NCBI GenBank assembly: GCA_024227155.1
Contig: JAAELB010000218.1
Coordinates: 17,380-81,379 of the forward strand
Source: Desulfobulbaceae bacterium
GTDB lineage: Bacteria > Desulfobacterota > Desulfobulbia > Desulfobulbales > Desulfocapsaceae
Direction: 5' to 3'
DNA length: 64,000 nt
This document shows positions 15,145-23,677 of the stretch, piece by piece. Below the pieces are notes generated by a model. That model was not told the origin of the DNA. It ran no database searches and worked only from the letters and a program-made list of their open reading frames with translations. A program made the translations under genes and the position numbers. Each line of letters starts with the position of its first letter. Within the stretch, counting starts at the first letter, position 1.

Positions 15145-16866
15145 ATGATCAAAAAAGAGAAGGACTCTGAGCTGTTTTCCCGTTTTGTTGTCTCTGGGAA
15201 TCATGCCAAAAGTGATTATCTGGGGTTGATCAATGAGCTGATAGTCAGAGGAAAAAGGCGGGATGATATTGATGAGGTGTACTCACTTCTGCTTGATGAG
15301 ATTATCACCAATAAAGATAAACCTGTTCAAACTATATCCTTTGGTACTTCCGGGTGGCGAGGCAAGCTGGGTAAAGATATTTTTGTGAAATCGGTTTCCC
15401 AGGTGACCCGTGCAATTGTTCAGATGTATGAAGTTGTTGAAGAAGGGAGTGAGCTGGCTGCACTTCTTGGTGTATCAAGTAATGAAGAAGCGAAAAAAAG
15501 AGGGTGTGTTCTCGGCTTTGACAACAGGTTTGGTGGTGAATTGCTGGCGGCCCAGGTTGGTAAGGTGTTGGTCGAGTCCGGTTTTCAGGTCTATTACGCA
15601 GGGGAATCGGCCACGGGTGTTTTGTCAGCTGCTGTTCTGCAATATAAAAGCGCATTTTCAATTAATTTAACCCCTTCACATAATCCGTTGGACTATGGAG
15701 GGTATAAGTTTAATGGCGCCGATGGTGGCCCGGCTGCCAGTGCTGTAACCGAACAGATTACCGCCAATGCCAGAAGCATAGTAGAGGCAGACAACAGGGC
15801 AAAGGTGGAGCCTCTATGGAATATTACCCAATTGCTGGCGGATAAAAATGTCCAACAGCTTGATTCTTTGGGCTGCTGGAAGGAGCTGGTCCAACAGGGG
15901 GGGGATGTTCACGGTCTCAGTTTGAAGACTTCTGTTGATAAGTTTTTAGAGCGTACTGATATTTTTGTTGCTGTTGATTGTGTTCATGGGGCAAGCAGGC
16001 TGCATATCAAATCGATTTTTAATAATAGTGACAGTGAGAAGCTCCATATCCTGAGGGATCTGCCTGACGTCACCTTTGGCGGAGTTGCACCAGAACCGTC
16101 AAGTGCTAATATGGAGCAGATTGTTTCTCTTCTGGGCGAGAGAGATGAGAGGTTGAAGTTGGGTGCCATTATTGATCCGGACGGAGACAGGATCCGTTTT
16201 ACCGATGGTGAAACTGAGATCAGTATGAATCAATTTGGTGCGATGGCGTATCATTTTCTCCATGAGGAAAAGCATAAAAAGGGAATGGTCGCAAAGACCG
16301 TGGCAACATCAAACCTTGCCAATAGTCTGGCAGCTGCCTTTGACGAAGAACTCTTTGAACCGAGCGTCGGTTTTAAAAATTTTAAACCTGTTATCGGCAA
16401 GGCGTTGGTTATCTTTGAGGAGTCAGATGGTATTTCAATAATTGGGCACACCCCAGAAAAAGATGCCTATATTGGTTTGTTGCTGGCCTTAGAGATGCTT
16501 CTGGTAACGGATATCAACCTTGGGCAGTATCTGGAGAAGATTGAAAGTCAATATGGTGCCTACTATCCGGATCGCGATGGGGTTGTGGTTGCCATTCAAG
16601 GGGATGAATTACTGGAAAAACTAGTTCTGTTGGAAAAATACGGTGCAGGCGCTGAGGTGAAGGTTGGCGAGAAGTACATGAAGATAGACCACGTGATTAG
16701 TATTGATGGCCGTAAAATGGTCATGGAAGATGGCTCGTGGCTCATGATTCGGCCATCAGGTACCGAGCCAAAGGTTCGTTTTTATGTTGAATCACGAACA
16801 TCGACCGGAACCGCGGAGCTTGTCAGGGCCGCTAAAGGGATGTTGAAAGAGATTGGACTTTTATGA
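15145..16866 (+). CDS. Phosphoglucomutase/phosphomannomutase family protein
   Basis: A 573-residue alpha-D-phosphohexomutase. Four landmarks are visible: the phosphoserine loop TPSHNP (Ser178), the metal loop DPDGD (344-348), the sugar loop EESDGIS and the phosphate loop RPSGTEPKVRF near the C-terminus. It interconverts hexose 1- and 6-phosphates for polysaccharide or glycogen metabolism; glucose or mannose specificity is not decided. The start ATG 15145 has AAGGAGTTAAA directly upstream; a Met 16 codons earlier lacks such a site. It is longer than the usual 450-residue enzymes and resembles the long phosphoglucomutase branch. Confidence 0.88.
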   Translation: MIKKEKDSELFSRFVVSGNHAKSDYLGLINELIVRGKRRDDIDEVYSLLLDEIITNKDKPVQTISFGTSGWRGKLGKDIFVKSVSQVTRAIVQMYEVVEEGSELAALLGVSSNEEAKKRGCVLGFDNRFGGELLAAQVGKVLVESGFQVYYAGESATGVLSAAVLQYKSAFSINLTPSHNPLDYGGYKFNGADGGPAASAVTEQITANARSIVEADNRAKVEPLWNITQLLADKNVQQLDSLGCWKELVQQGGDVHGLSLKTSVDKFLERTDIFVAVDCVHGASRLHIKSIFNNSDSEKLHILRDLPDVTFGGVAPEPSSANMEQIVSLLGERDERLKLGAIIDPDGDRIRFTDGETEISMNQFGAMAYHFLHEEKHKKGMVAKTVATSNLANSLAAAFDEELFEPSVGFKNFKPVIGKALVIFEESDGISIIGHTPEKDAYIGLLLALEMLLVTDINLGQYLEKIESQYGAYYPDRDGVVVAIQGDELLEKLVLLEKYGAGAEVKVGEKYMKIDHVISIDGRKMVMEDGSWLMIRPSGTEPKVRFYVESRTSTGTAELVRAAKGMLKEIGLL

Positions 16867-17015
16867 GTTTGTGCAGTTGTCTTTTTTAAAACACAATTGA
16901 TCATAGGTGTTACGCTGTAGACCTTGGTTTGCCGGTTGCATTTTGTTTGCGAGGTATTATTGTCAGTTTGTAACGAGATATAATCATAATTTTATAAACA
17001 ACTCAGGAGTGCTGT

Positions 17016-17852
17016 ATGTGGGAATATACTGATAAGGTTCAACAACATTTTCTTGAACCTCTGAATGTAGGAGAATTGAAAAAACCAAGTGGTACCGGTG
17101 ACGTAGGGTCCCTCGCATGTGGTGACGCATTAAAGCTGACACTTGAGATTGATGGTAACGACATTATTACGGATGCAAAGTTTAAAACTTTTGGCTGTGC
17201 AAGTGCCATCGCTTCTTCCTCTGTTCTAACTGAAATGGTCAAGGGCATGTCCGTTGATGAGGCGGCGAAAGTGACCAATGAAGATATAGCTGATGCCCTG
17301 GGTGGCTTGCCCAAAGAGAAGATGCACTGCTCTGTAATGGGAAGAGAGGCACTTGAAGCCGCCATAGCTGATTACCGAGGCCTGGTTTTGCCAATGGCTG
17401 AAGGAGAGATTGTCTGTGAATGTTTTGGTGTAACCGATTTAGACGTCATTCGTGCTGTTAATGAGTCAAGTCTTCGCTCTGTTGAAGAGATAACAAATTT
17501 CACTAAAGCCGGTGGCGGTTGTGGAAAGTGTGAGGATAAATTACGGGAAATTCTGCAAAGTACAGTGAGTTCTGTGACCGAAATCCCTGTGGTGCAGATG
17601 AAACCCAAGCGCATGACTGCTTTACAAAAAATTAAAAAGATTGAAGATGTCCTGGAAAGAGAGGTGAGACCTGGCCTTAGAAAGGACGGTGGTGATATTG
17701 AGTTAATTGATGTGGATGGGGATTTTGTTACGGTATCTCTCAGGGGAGCGTGTAAAAGCTGTAATAAGTCCCAGACTACTATTAAAGAATATGTAGAGAA
17801 AAAACTTCGTGAGCTTGTGCTGGACAGCTTAATTGTGGAGGAAGAAAATTAA
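17016..17852 (+). CDS. nifU: NifU-type Fe-S cluster assembly scaffold
   Basis: A 278-residue three-domain NifU. Domain 1 (1-120) is IscU-like with Cys35, Cys61 and Cys105 that hold a transient cluster. Domain 2 (130-180) is a BFD-like [2Fe-2S] domain with Cys134, 136, 169 and 172. Domain 3 (205-275) is Nfu-like with the CxxC pair Cys246/Cys249. It builds clusters from sulfide delivered by NifS and transfers them to apoproteins. The gene has CAGGAG upstream of its ATG and overlaps nifS by one base. No nitrogenase genes are nearby, so this pair is likely the general Fe-S assembly system, as is common in anaerobes. Confidence 0.93.
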   Translation: MWEYTDKVQQHFLEPLNVGELKKPSGTGDVGSLACGDALKLTLEIDGNDIITDAKFKTFGCASAIASSSVLTEMVKGMSVDEAAKVTNEDIADALGGLPKEKMHCSVMGREALEAAIADYRGLVLPMAEGEIVCECFGVTDLDVIRAVNESSLRSVEEITNFTKAGGGCGKCEDKLREILQSTVSSVTEIPVVQMKPKRMTALQKIKKIEDVLEREVRPGLRKDGGDIELIDVDGDFVTVSLRGACKSCNKSQTTIKEYVEKKLRELVLDSLIVEEEN

Positions 17853-19033
17853 TGTCTGCTGTAAACAATAAAGTTGTCTATATGGATAATAATGCAACCA
17901 CCCAGGTGGCACCGGAAGTTGTTGAGGCGATGATGGGGTATCTGACCGAACAGTACGGTAATCCCTCATCCATGCACACTTTTGGTGGCGTAGTTGGAGA
18001 TGAAATTTCAAAGGCCAGAAAGCAGGTTGCAGATTTTCTGGGGGCTGAGCCTGAAGAAATCACTTTTACCAGTTGTGGTACAGAAAGTGACTCCACGGCT
18101 ATTCTCTCCGCTCTCAGGACCTCTCCAGAAAAACGGCATGTCATAACCACAAGGGTTGAGCATCCCGCAGTAAAGAGCCTGTGCGAAAATCTTGAGGTTG
18201 CCACCGGTCAGAAATACAGGGTGACCAGGCTTAAAGTGGACTCTGAGGGTGTGCTGGATATGGCCGAATACGAGGCTGCCCTTTCCGATGAAACAGCTAT
18301 TGTTTCTGTTATGTGGGCCAATAATGAAACGGGTGTTATCTACCCGGTAGAAGAGATGGCCCGAATGGCAAGACAGCGGGGTGTACTTTTTCATACAGAT
18401 GCTGTCCAGGCGGTTGGGAAAATACCAATAAATCTTAAAGAGTTGGATGTCGATTTCTTATCACTTTCTGGCCATAAACTCCACGCTCCAAAAGGTGTGG
18501 GGGTTCTTTATATAAAGAGAGGAACCCAGTTTGTGCCGTTTTTGACAGGGGGCCATCAGGAGCATGGCAGGCGTGGTGGTACTGAAAATGTCGCATCCAT
18601 TATCGGTCTAGGGAGAGCCTGTGAGCTGGCCGGCGAAAAAATGGTGGAAGAAAATGGTCGTGTGAAGGCACTACGTGATAGACTGGAAGAGGGATTGTTG
18701 GCCTCTGTGCCTAAATCAATGCTTAATGGCCACAAAACTGACCGTCTGCCAAACACCGCAAATATCAGCTTTGAATTTGTGGAAGGGGAGGCTATTCTTT
18801 TACATATGAATCAACATAATATCTGCGCTTCATCGGGTTCCGCCTGTACTTCAGGATCCCTGGAACCTTCCCATGTGTTGCGTGCCATGGGTGTCCCATT
18901 TACCGCGGCCCATGGATCTATAAGATTTTCTCTTAGTGTTTATAACAGTGAAGAGGATGTTGATTTCGTTCTGGAGAAGATGCCTGCTATAATCGATTCG
19001 TTAAGGAAGATGTCACCTTTCTGGGAGGAATAA
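17852..19033 (+). CDS. nifS: Cysteine desulfurase NifS
   Basis: A 393-residue PLP enzyme that removes sulfur from cysteine to supply Fe-S assembly. Lys209 in SGHKLH binds PLP, His104 in EHPAV acts in catalysis, and Cys332 in the short SGSACTSGS loop carries the persulfide, which places it in class I (NifS/IscS). The start is the ATG that overlaps the nifU stop (TAATG), a coupling that fits equimolar production of scaffold and desulfurase. The stop lies 4 bases before thyX. Confidence 0.93.
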   Translation: MSAVNNKVVYMDNNATTQVAPEVVEAMMGYLTEQYGNPSSMHTFGGVVGDEISKARKQVADFLGAEPEEITFTSCGTESDSTAILSALRTSPEKRHVITTRVEHPAVKSLCENLEVATGQKYRVTRLKVDSEGVLDMAEYEAALSDETAIVSVMWANNETGVIYPVEEMARMARQRGVLFHTDAVQAVGKIPINLKELDVDFLSLSGHKLHAPKGVGVLYIKRGTQFVPFLTGGHQEHGRRGGTENVASIIGLGRACELAGEKMVEENGRVKALRDRLEEGLLASVPKSMLNGHKTDRLPNTANISFEFVEGEAILLHMNQHNICASSGSACTSGSLEPSHVLRAMGVPFTAAHGSIRFSLSVYNSEEDVDFVLEKMPAIIDSLRKMSPFWEE

Positions 19034-19037
19034 TTGG

Positions 19038-19964
19038 ATGAAAATCATTGAGCCTTCGTTTGAGATACAAGATGACCTGGATAACTCCTCTATTGCCATC
19101 CGCCTTGAGGAGTGCGGACGTGTTTGTTACAAAAGTGAAGATAAGATCTCTTTAGATTCAGCAATTCCTTTTGTAATAAAAATCGCAGAGCATGGACACA
19201 ATTCTGTTCTGGAGATGGCTGTGGTTACTTTTCAGGTTACCTGTCACCCGGATCATGTCCTTGAGTTGCTCTCGTGTCAACCGAAGTACCTTGAGATTGA
19301 CCGGGTTGATAATGGCATGTTGGTGACCGGTTCTATACGTACTTTCAGAGAGCTCTATGTTAATCATCCCCACAATCAACTGGTCAACGATCTGGTAGCT
19401 GGATTGGCAGCTAAAGAGCCTCACCTGTTTGAAAAGATCTTTGATGCGGACAAGGCTATTGAGGCTGATCCTCAAGTTTCAATAAAGAAAATGTCTCTTG
19501 CGGAGGTGGAAGCTCTTCCGCAAGAGTTGAAGATACGCCATCGTTATCTGAGTGTCAGGTTTTTTGTAAACCGCGCCGTCACCCATGAACTTGTCCGCCA
19601 CAGGCCGTGTTCCTTCCTTCAGGAAAGCCAGAGGTACTGCAGGTATAGCCAGGATAAATTTGATAACCAGGTGACTTTTGTAAAACCTATGTTCTTCAGT
19701 GAAGGCAGTGAGGAATATAGGCTGTGGCAAGAGGCAATGGAGGAGACTGAGGCGAGGTATCTGAAACTGCTTGAAACTGCAACACCTCAGGCGGCCAGGA
19801 CTGTGTTGCCCAATTCCTGTAAAACAGAAATTATCGTCTATTGTAACCTCTCAGAGTGGGCGCATATCTTTGCCCTCAGGACATCCAAGGCTGCAGAACC
19901 TTCGATGCGTGAGATTATGGTACCTTTGCAGTTGGAACTGCAAAAGAGATACCCCATGTTGTAG
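19038..19964 (+). CDS. thyX: Flavin-dependent thymidylate synthase
   Basis: A 308-residue ThyX that makes dTMP from dUMP using methylene-tetrahydrofolate and FAD. The diagnostic RHRx7S motif is at 187-197 (RHRPCSFLQES), with the flanking HELVRHR and QRY residues in place. It is longer than the usual 215-260 residues; an extra helical stretch of about 60 residues (about 110-165) lies before the motif. Its place 4 bases after nifS makes it part of the nifU-nifS-thyX transcript, which ends at the hairpin at 20012. Confidence 0.92.
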   Translation: MKIIEPSFEIQDDLDNSSIAIRLEECGRVCYKSEDKISLDSAIPFVIKIAEHGHNSVLEMAVVTFQVTCHPDHVLELLSCQPKYLEIDRVDNGMLVTGSIRTFRELYVNHPHNQLVNDLVAGLAAKEPHLFEKIFDADKAIEADPQVSIKKMSLAEVEALPQELKIRHRYLSVRFFVNRAVTHELVRHRPCSFLQESQRYCRYSQDKFDNQVTFVKPMFFSEGSEEYRLWQEAMEETEARYLKLLETATPQAARTVLPNSCKTEIIVYCNLSEWAHIFALRTSKAAEPSMREIMVPLQLELQKRYPML

Positions 19965-20011
19965 AAATGCCATAAACTGTCCCGGATGGGGTAGCAAGCT
20001 AAGCCTTATTG

Positions 20012-20058
20012 AAATCTTCCTGTTCTGGTAATTAGAGCAGGAAGATTTTTTGTTTTTA
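20012..20058 (+). terminator. Rho-independent terminator after thyX
   Basis: AAATCTTCCTG (20012-20022) pairs with CAGGAAGATTT (20038-20048), an 11-bp perfect stem with a 15-base loop, followed by a T-rich run (20046-20057). It should end the nifU-nifS-thyX transcript. Confidence 0.85.
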
Positions 20059-20064
20059 TCTTCT

Positions 20065-20204
20065 AACACCCCACAAGGGGGTACTCAGTTCAGTTCCTCC
20101 TTGAGGGGGATAAGTGCCTTGGTGGTAAAAGGAATTTAATGATTTCATAAAGAGTTCCTGAGTTTCTTGTTTTTTATGACAGAAATGAATTTATAAGGCA
20201 CTAA
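20065..20204. repeat. Intergenic repeat family A, copy A2 (extended form)
   Basis: Starts with CACCCCACAAGGGGG, then a 26-base segment with CTCCTTGAGGGGG, then the core from ATAAGTGCCTTG (20110) through GAGTTCCTGAGTTTCTTG and TTTTTTATGACAG to ATAAGGCACTAA (ending 20204). This matches copy A1 in inverse orientation along its whole length. Confidence 0.85.
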
Positions 20205-20314
20205 CACCCCACAAGGGGGTATAAGTGCCTTGCCGATTACTCTAAGTTCTTAATTTCATTACAGTCTCCAGATTACTTGTTTTTTATTGCAGTTTCTCTG
20301 GAATAAGGCACTAA
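20203..20314. repeat. Intergenic repeat family A, copy A3 (tandem with A2)
   Basis: Begins at the last AA of A2 with CACCCCACAAGGGGGT and goes straight to ATAAGTGCCTTGCCGAT, so it lacks the 26-base segment found in A1 and A2. It continues with TCTCCAGATTACTTG and TTTTTTATTGCAG and ends in ATAAGGCACTAA. Its core is closest to copy A5 at 53324. Confidence 0.85.
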
Positions 20315-20427
20315 AAGGAAATGCTTTCAAGATACGCACTTGTATGGTTTATTTCATTAGTGGTAAAGTATCTTAAACTGTTGTGGTTATTGATGTAGTA
20401 CGAATTCAATTGTAATGGTTACTCCCT
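20315..20427. other. Leader region of the GspE-like gene, no gene seen
   Basis: This AT-rich stretch follows the tandem repeats. The only structure noted is an inverted repeat of 7 bases (AAGATAC at 20329-20335, GTATCTT at 20368-20374). No clear promoter hexamers or strong ribosome binding site were found. Confidence 0.3.
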
Positions 20428-22680
20428 ATGGCGATACGTAGCTCCGCAGGTCAGAGAAAGTCTTCTATGAAGAAGACGGTAAAAGATCAATCAGGTGCCG
20501 GTAAGATTAAAATCGGTGAACTGTTAAGTAAGGCTGGTTATATAACCCCTACGCAGCTGGAAACTGCTAAAAAAACACTGCAGAAGAGCGGCGGCCGGCT
20601 CGGTGCAATTTTGCGTCAGCTTGAGTATATAGACGAGGACACTATCTTTAATTTCCTCAGTCGCCAACACAGTTACCCGGCTGTTGTTATAAAAAATGAA
20701 CCACCTGCAAAAGATGCCCTAAAACTTCTCACCTATGAACAGGCGAAGGAATTTATGGCTTTTCCGCTCCGGATGGCGGGGAAAACATTGCAGGTGACGA
20801 TGGCGGAGCCATCGGATGCAACTGCTGTGGAGGAACTGCAGAATCAGGTCAATAGAGAGCTTTCGGTTTGTGTTTCCACTGAAAGTGACATCGTTGCCGC
20901 CTATCAGAAATATTATGGTATAGATGACGCTGAAGCACATTCTTTTCTCGGAGGGGTGGAGGATGATGCAGAAGAAGAGCTCGACATCACGCAGGTCGAT
21001 GACTTTGGCTCGATTGTTGCTGAAGCAGCGGACGGCTTTGAGATAGATACCGGTATTGAAGATGATATTGGGGATCAATTTGCCGCTTCAGATGCCCCAA
21101 TCATAAAGCTTGTAAACGGCGTATTGGTAAAAGCTGTTCAGGATGGGGTGTCTGATATCCATGTCGAACCCTATGAAAAAACGATGCAGGTGCGTTATCG
21201 TAAGGATGGTTCTCTGTTTAAGACAATGAACCTGCCGCTAACCATCAAAAATGCGCTGGTGGCAAGGATGAAAATCCTCGCTGGCCTGGATATTACCGAG
21301 AGACGTGTGCCACAGGATGGTCGTATCAAGATGCGTATGGGCAGAAATCGATCCGTTGATTTTCGTGTCTCCTCCCTGCCGACTCTTTTCGGTGAATCCG
21401 TAGTTCTTCGTATTCTTGATAAGGGGTCTCTGAATGTTGATCTGACCAAACTCGGCTTTGAGGTAGAGACTTTTGAGATGCTTAAAAGATGTCTCAAACG
21501 CCCACAGGGCTTACTTTTGGTTACAGGCCCTACCGGTTCCGGTAAAACGGTAACCCTGTACTCTGCTCTGAACTCCATGAACAGTGAGGATATCAAGATC
21601 CTTACAGCGGAGGATCCTGTTGAGTTTAACTTTAAAGGGATCAATCAGGTTAATGTTCACCAGGAAGTGGGCATGACATTTGCCGCTGCGCTAAAGGCAT
21701 TTCTCCGACAGGATCCTGACATAATAATGGTAGGTGAGATTCGTGATATAGAAACAGCGGAGATCGCTATCAAAGCTGCTATGACAGGCCATCTGGTCTT
21801 CTCCACGCTTCACACCAATGACAGTCCGGCAACAATTGGTCGTTTGATTGATATAGGCATACCGCCATTTATGCTTGCATCTTCAGTATCAATGGTTCTT
21901 TCCCAGCGCCTTGGCCGAAGGCTTTGCGGCGCTTGTAAGCAGGAAGTCCAGTATGAAAACGAAGAGCTGCTGAAGTTTGGTTTTAACGAGGAAGAGCTGG
22001 ATGATCTGGTGATAATGGGACCAAATGGCTGCCCCGAATGCAATGGTCTCGGTTACAAAGGGCGTGTTGGTTTCTTTGAGTTGATGGAAGTCAACGACGA
22101 GGTAGCAAAGGCAATTAATGCGGAAGTGCCAGAAGATCAGCTGAGGAAAATAGCGATTCAGGAAGGGATGGTTCCCTTGAGAGGAGCTGCCCTGCAAAAG
22201 GTCAGGGAAGGGATAACCAGTATTGATGAGGCGTTAAGGAGAACTGTTGCGCATAAAGAAAGTCTTCCTGCCTATATGGTCAACCCTGATGAAGAAAATT
22301 ATGAAGATGGTGATGTAATAATTAGAGAGGGGAATAACGATATAGATTTTTTCAAGCTTATTCGTGGTGGCCTTACGGTTATTAAAGGTGGAAAAAAGAT
22401 CGCCGAGCTAACTGAACCGGGTGAGTTTTTTGGTGAAATGGCTTCGATAACAGGTGAGCAACGTACAGCATCTATCATCTCCCAGGGTCGTGCTACGGTA
22501 AAAAGATACCCCGGAGACAAGATCGATGAAATTATTGAAAAATATCCGGATGTCTCAAGGCACCTTTTCAGTACTATGACAAAGCGCCTACAAAAATCCA
22601 ACCAGATAATTGTAAAGCTTGCAGGTGGCCGCAGACCTCCTCCTGGTCCGGGTGCACCACCTGCACCAAATCGACGCTAA
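20428..22680 (+). CDS. GspE/PilB-type secretion ATPase fused to a C-terminal cyclic nucleotide-binding domain
   Basis: A 750-residue protein with three parts. Residues about 25-165 form an MshEN/GspE N-terminal domain (KIGELLSKAGYIT). Residues about 215-600 are the type II secretion / type IV pilus ATPase: Walker A GPTGSGKT near 367, Asp box AEDPVEF, Walker B and His box (IIMVGEIRD, STLHTND) and a four-Cys zinc loop (CGAC and CPEC). Residues about 615-735 add a Crp-like cyclic nucleotide-binding domain (GDVIIREG, PGEFFGEMASITGE), and the tail is Pro-rich. The ATPase powers pilus or pseudopilus assembly at the inner membrane; the extra domain suggests direct gating by a nucleotide or use as a fold-only regulator. 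No other pilus gene is adjacent. A second in-frame ATG at 20467 is an alternative start. Confidence 0.9.
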   Translation: MAIRSSAGQRKSSMKKTVKDQSGAGKIKIGELLSKAGYITPTQLETAKKTLQKSGGRLGAILRQLEYIDEDTIFNFLSRQHSYPAVVIKNEPPAKDALKLLTYEQAKEFMAFPLRMAGKTLQVTMAEPSDATAVEELQNQVNRELSVCVSTESDIVAAYQKYYGIDDAEAHSFLGGVEDDAEEELDITQVDDFGSIVAEAADGFEIDTGIEDDIGDQFAASDAPIIKLVNGVLVKAVQDGVSDIHVEPYEKTMQVRYRKDGSLFKTMNLPLTIKNALVARMKILAGLDITERRVPQDGRIKMRMGRNRSVDFRVSSLPTLFGESVVLRILDKGSLNVDLTKLGFEVETFEMLKRCLKRPQGLLLVTGPTGSGKTVTLYSALNSMNSEDIKILTAEDPVEFNFKGINQVNVHQEVGMTFAAALKAFLRQDPDIIMVGEIRDIETAEIAIKAAMTGHLVFSTLHTNDSPATIGRLIDIGIPPFMLASSVSMVLSQRLGRRLCGACKQEVQYENEELLKFGFNEEELDDLVIMGPNGCPECNGLGYKGRVGFFELMEVNDEVAKAINAEVPEDQLRKIAIQEGMVPLRGAALQKVREGITSIDEALRRTVAHKESLPAYMVNPDEENYEDGDVIIREGNNDIDFFKLIRGGLTVIKGGKKIAELTEPGEFFGEMASITGEQRTASIISQGRATVKRYPGDKIDEIIEKYPDVSRHLFSTMTKRLQKSNQIIVKLAGGRRPPPGPGAPPAPNRR

Positions 22681-22732
22681 ATTTTGTCTGTTCTGTTGAA
22701 AACAGGTTTAGAATGGCTATTTGGGGGATATA

Positions 22733-23677
22733 TTGTTGTATGTGATTGTAGTTCTTGATGGACGCCCGGGGCATGAAAAACAAACCCTTGGTGTAGTGGC
22801 AGGGCTACGTGCGCGAACTGAAGTGATGTTGACTTCCATAAATATAAGTCATGGTATTCCCAACAGATTTAGATATGGGCTGCAGTTGCTCTTGCCCTTT
22901 CTGGCACCACTAAAGAAAAAATTGCAGGATGCGGATCTTGTTATCGGAACCGGTAGTAGAACCCACTCGCTTGTTCTGATGCTGAAAAAAAAATATGGTA
23001 TCCCGGCTTGTACCTGCATGAGTCCTAGTCTTTTTATGAGGAGACAGTTTGACTACTGTTTTGTGCCTGAGCACGATAAAATTTCGCCAGCGCGCAATAT
23101 CTTTTTTACCCTTGGAGCCCCTAATCCTTGCTTCGACAGAGGGCTGCATCAGAAAGACCAGGGGCTTATATTGTTGGGAGGCATAGATAAAAACAGCCAT
23201 GACTGGGATTGTGATGAGATCTCAGAGCAGGTTCTTGCAATAATAGAGAGTGATCAGGGAAGATTTTGGACAATTTCTTCCTCGCCAAGGACTCCTTTGA
23301 CCACGGTGGATAAGATACGAAAACAAATTAATACAGGTAAAAATGCGCGTTTTTTTGAGTACAGTCAAACTCCTCCAGGTTGGATAGAAGAACAATATGA
23401 CCGATGTGGAATGGTCTGGGTGACCAGTGATTCTATCTCTATGCTCTATGAGGCGTTGAGTTCAGGGTGTCAGGTTAATATTTTTCCAATGAAATGGTTG
23501 CGAAAGAACTGTAAATTCAGGAAAAACGAGCAGTTACTCCTTCGGAAAGGGATCGTCTCTTCATATAGCGCATGGTTCAAGCAGCACCAGAGTGGGTGTT
23601 GTAAGAGTAAACTTAACGAGGCGCAACGCTGCGCCGACAAAATATTGGAAACATGGTGGCCGAAAAGCTTACTGTAG
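22733..23677 (+). CDS. ELM1-like protein (mitochondrial fission ELM1 / GtrOC1-type domain)
   Basis: A protein of about 315 residues in the ELM1-like family: VLDGRPGHEKQTLGV near the N-terminus, GTGSRTHSLVL, LGGIDKNSHDW and a C-terminal VTSDSISMLYEALSSGCQV block that resembles a GT-B donor site. Bacterial members occur in LPS-core gene groups and are probably glycosyltransferases. The start is TTG 22733 (or the adjacent TTG 22736), with GGGGGA just upstream; an earlier in-frame TTG at 22721 overlaps that ribosome binding site. The end overlaps the tandem glycosyltransferase gene by 25 bases, so they act together. Confidence 0.8.
   Translation: MLYVIVVLDGRPGHEKQTLGVVAGLRARTEVMLTSINISHGIPNRFRYGLQLLLPFLAPLKKKLQDADLVIGTGSRTHSLVLMLKKKYGIPACTCMSPSLFMRRQFDYCFVPEHDKISPARNIFFTLGAPNPCFDRGLHQKDQGLILLGGIDKNSHDWDCDEISEQVLAIIESDQGRFWTISSSPRTPLTTVDKIRKQINTGKNARFFEYSQTPPGWIEEQYDRCGMVWVTSDSISMLYEALSSGCQVNIFPMKWLRKNCKFRKNEQLLLRKGIVSSYSAWFKQHQSGCCKSKLNEAQRCADKILETWWPKSLL

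Noticed and set aside
17016-19033. nifU-nifS as a sign of nitrogen fixation
   Set aside because: No nif structural or regulatory genes in the window; NifU/NifS are general Fe-S assembly proteins in many anaerobes.
20065-20314. Possible CRISPR array from the tandem repeats
   Set aside because: Only two long copies of about 110-140 bases without spacers of regular size, and no cas genes.
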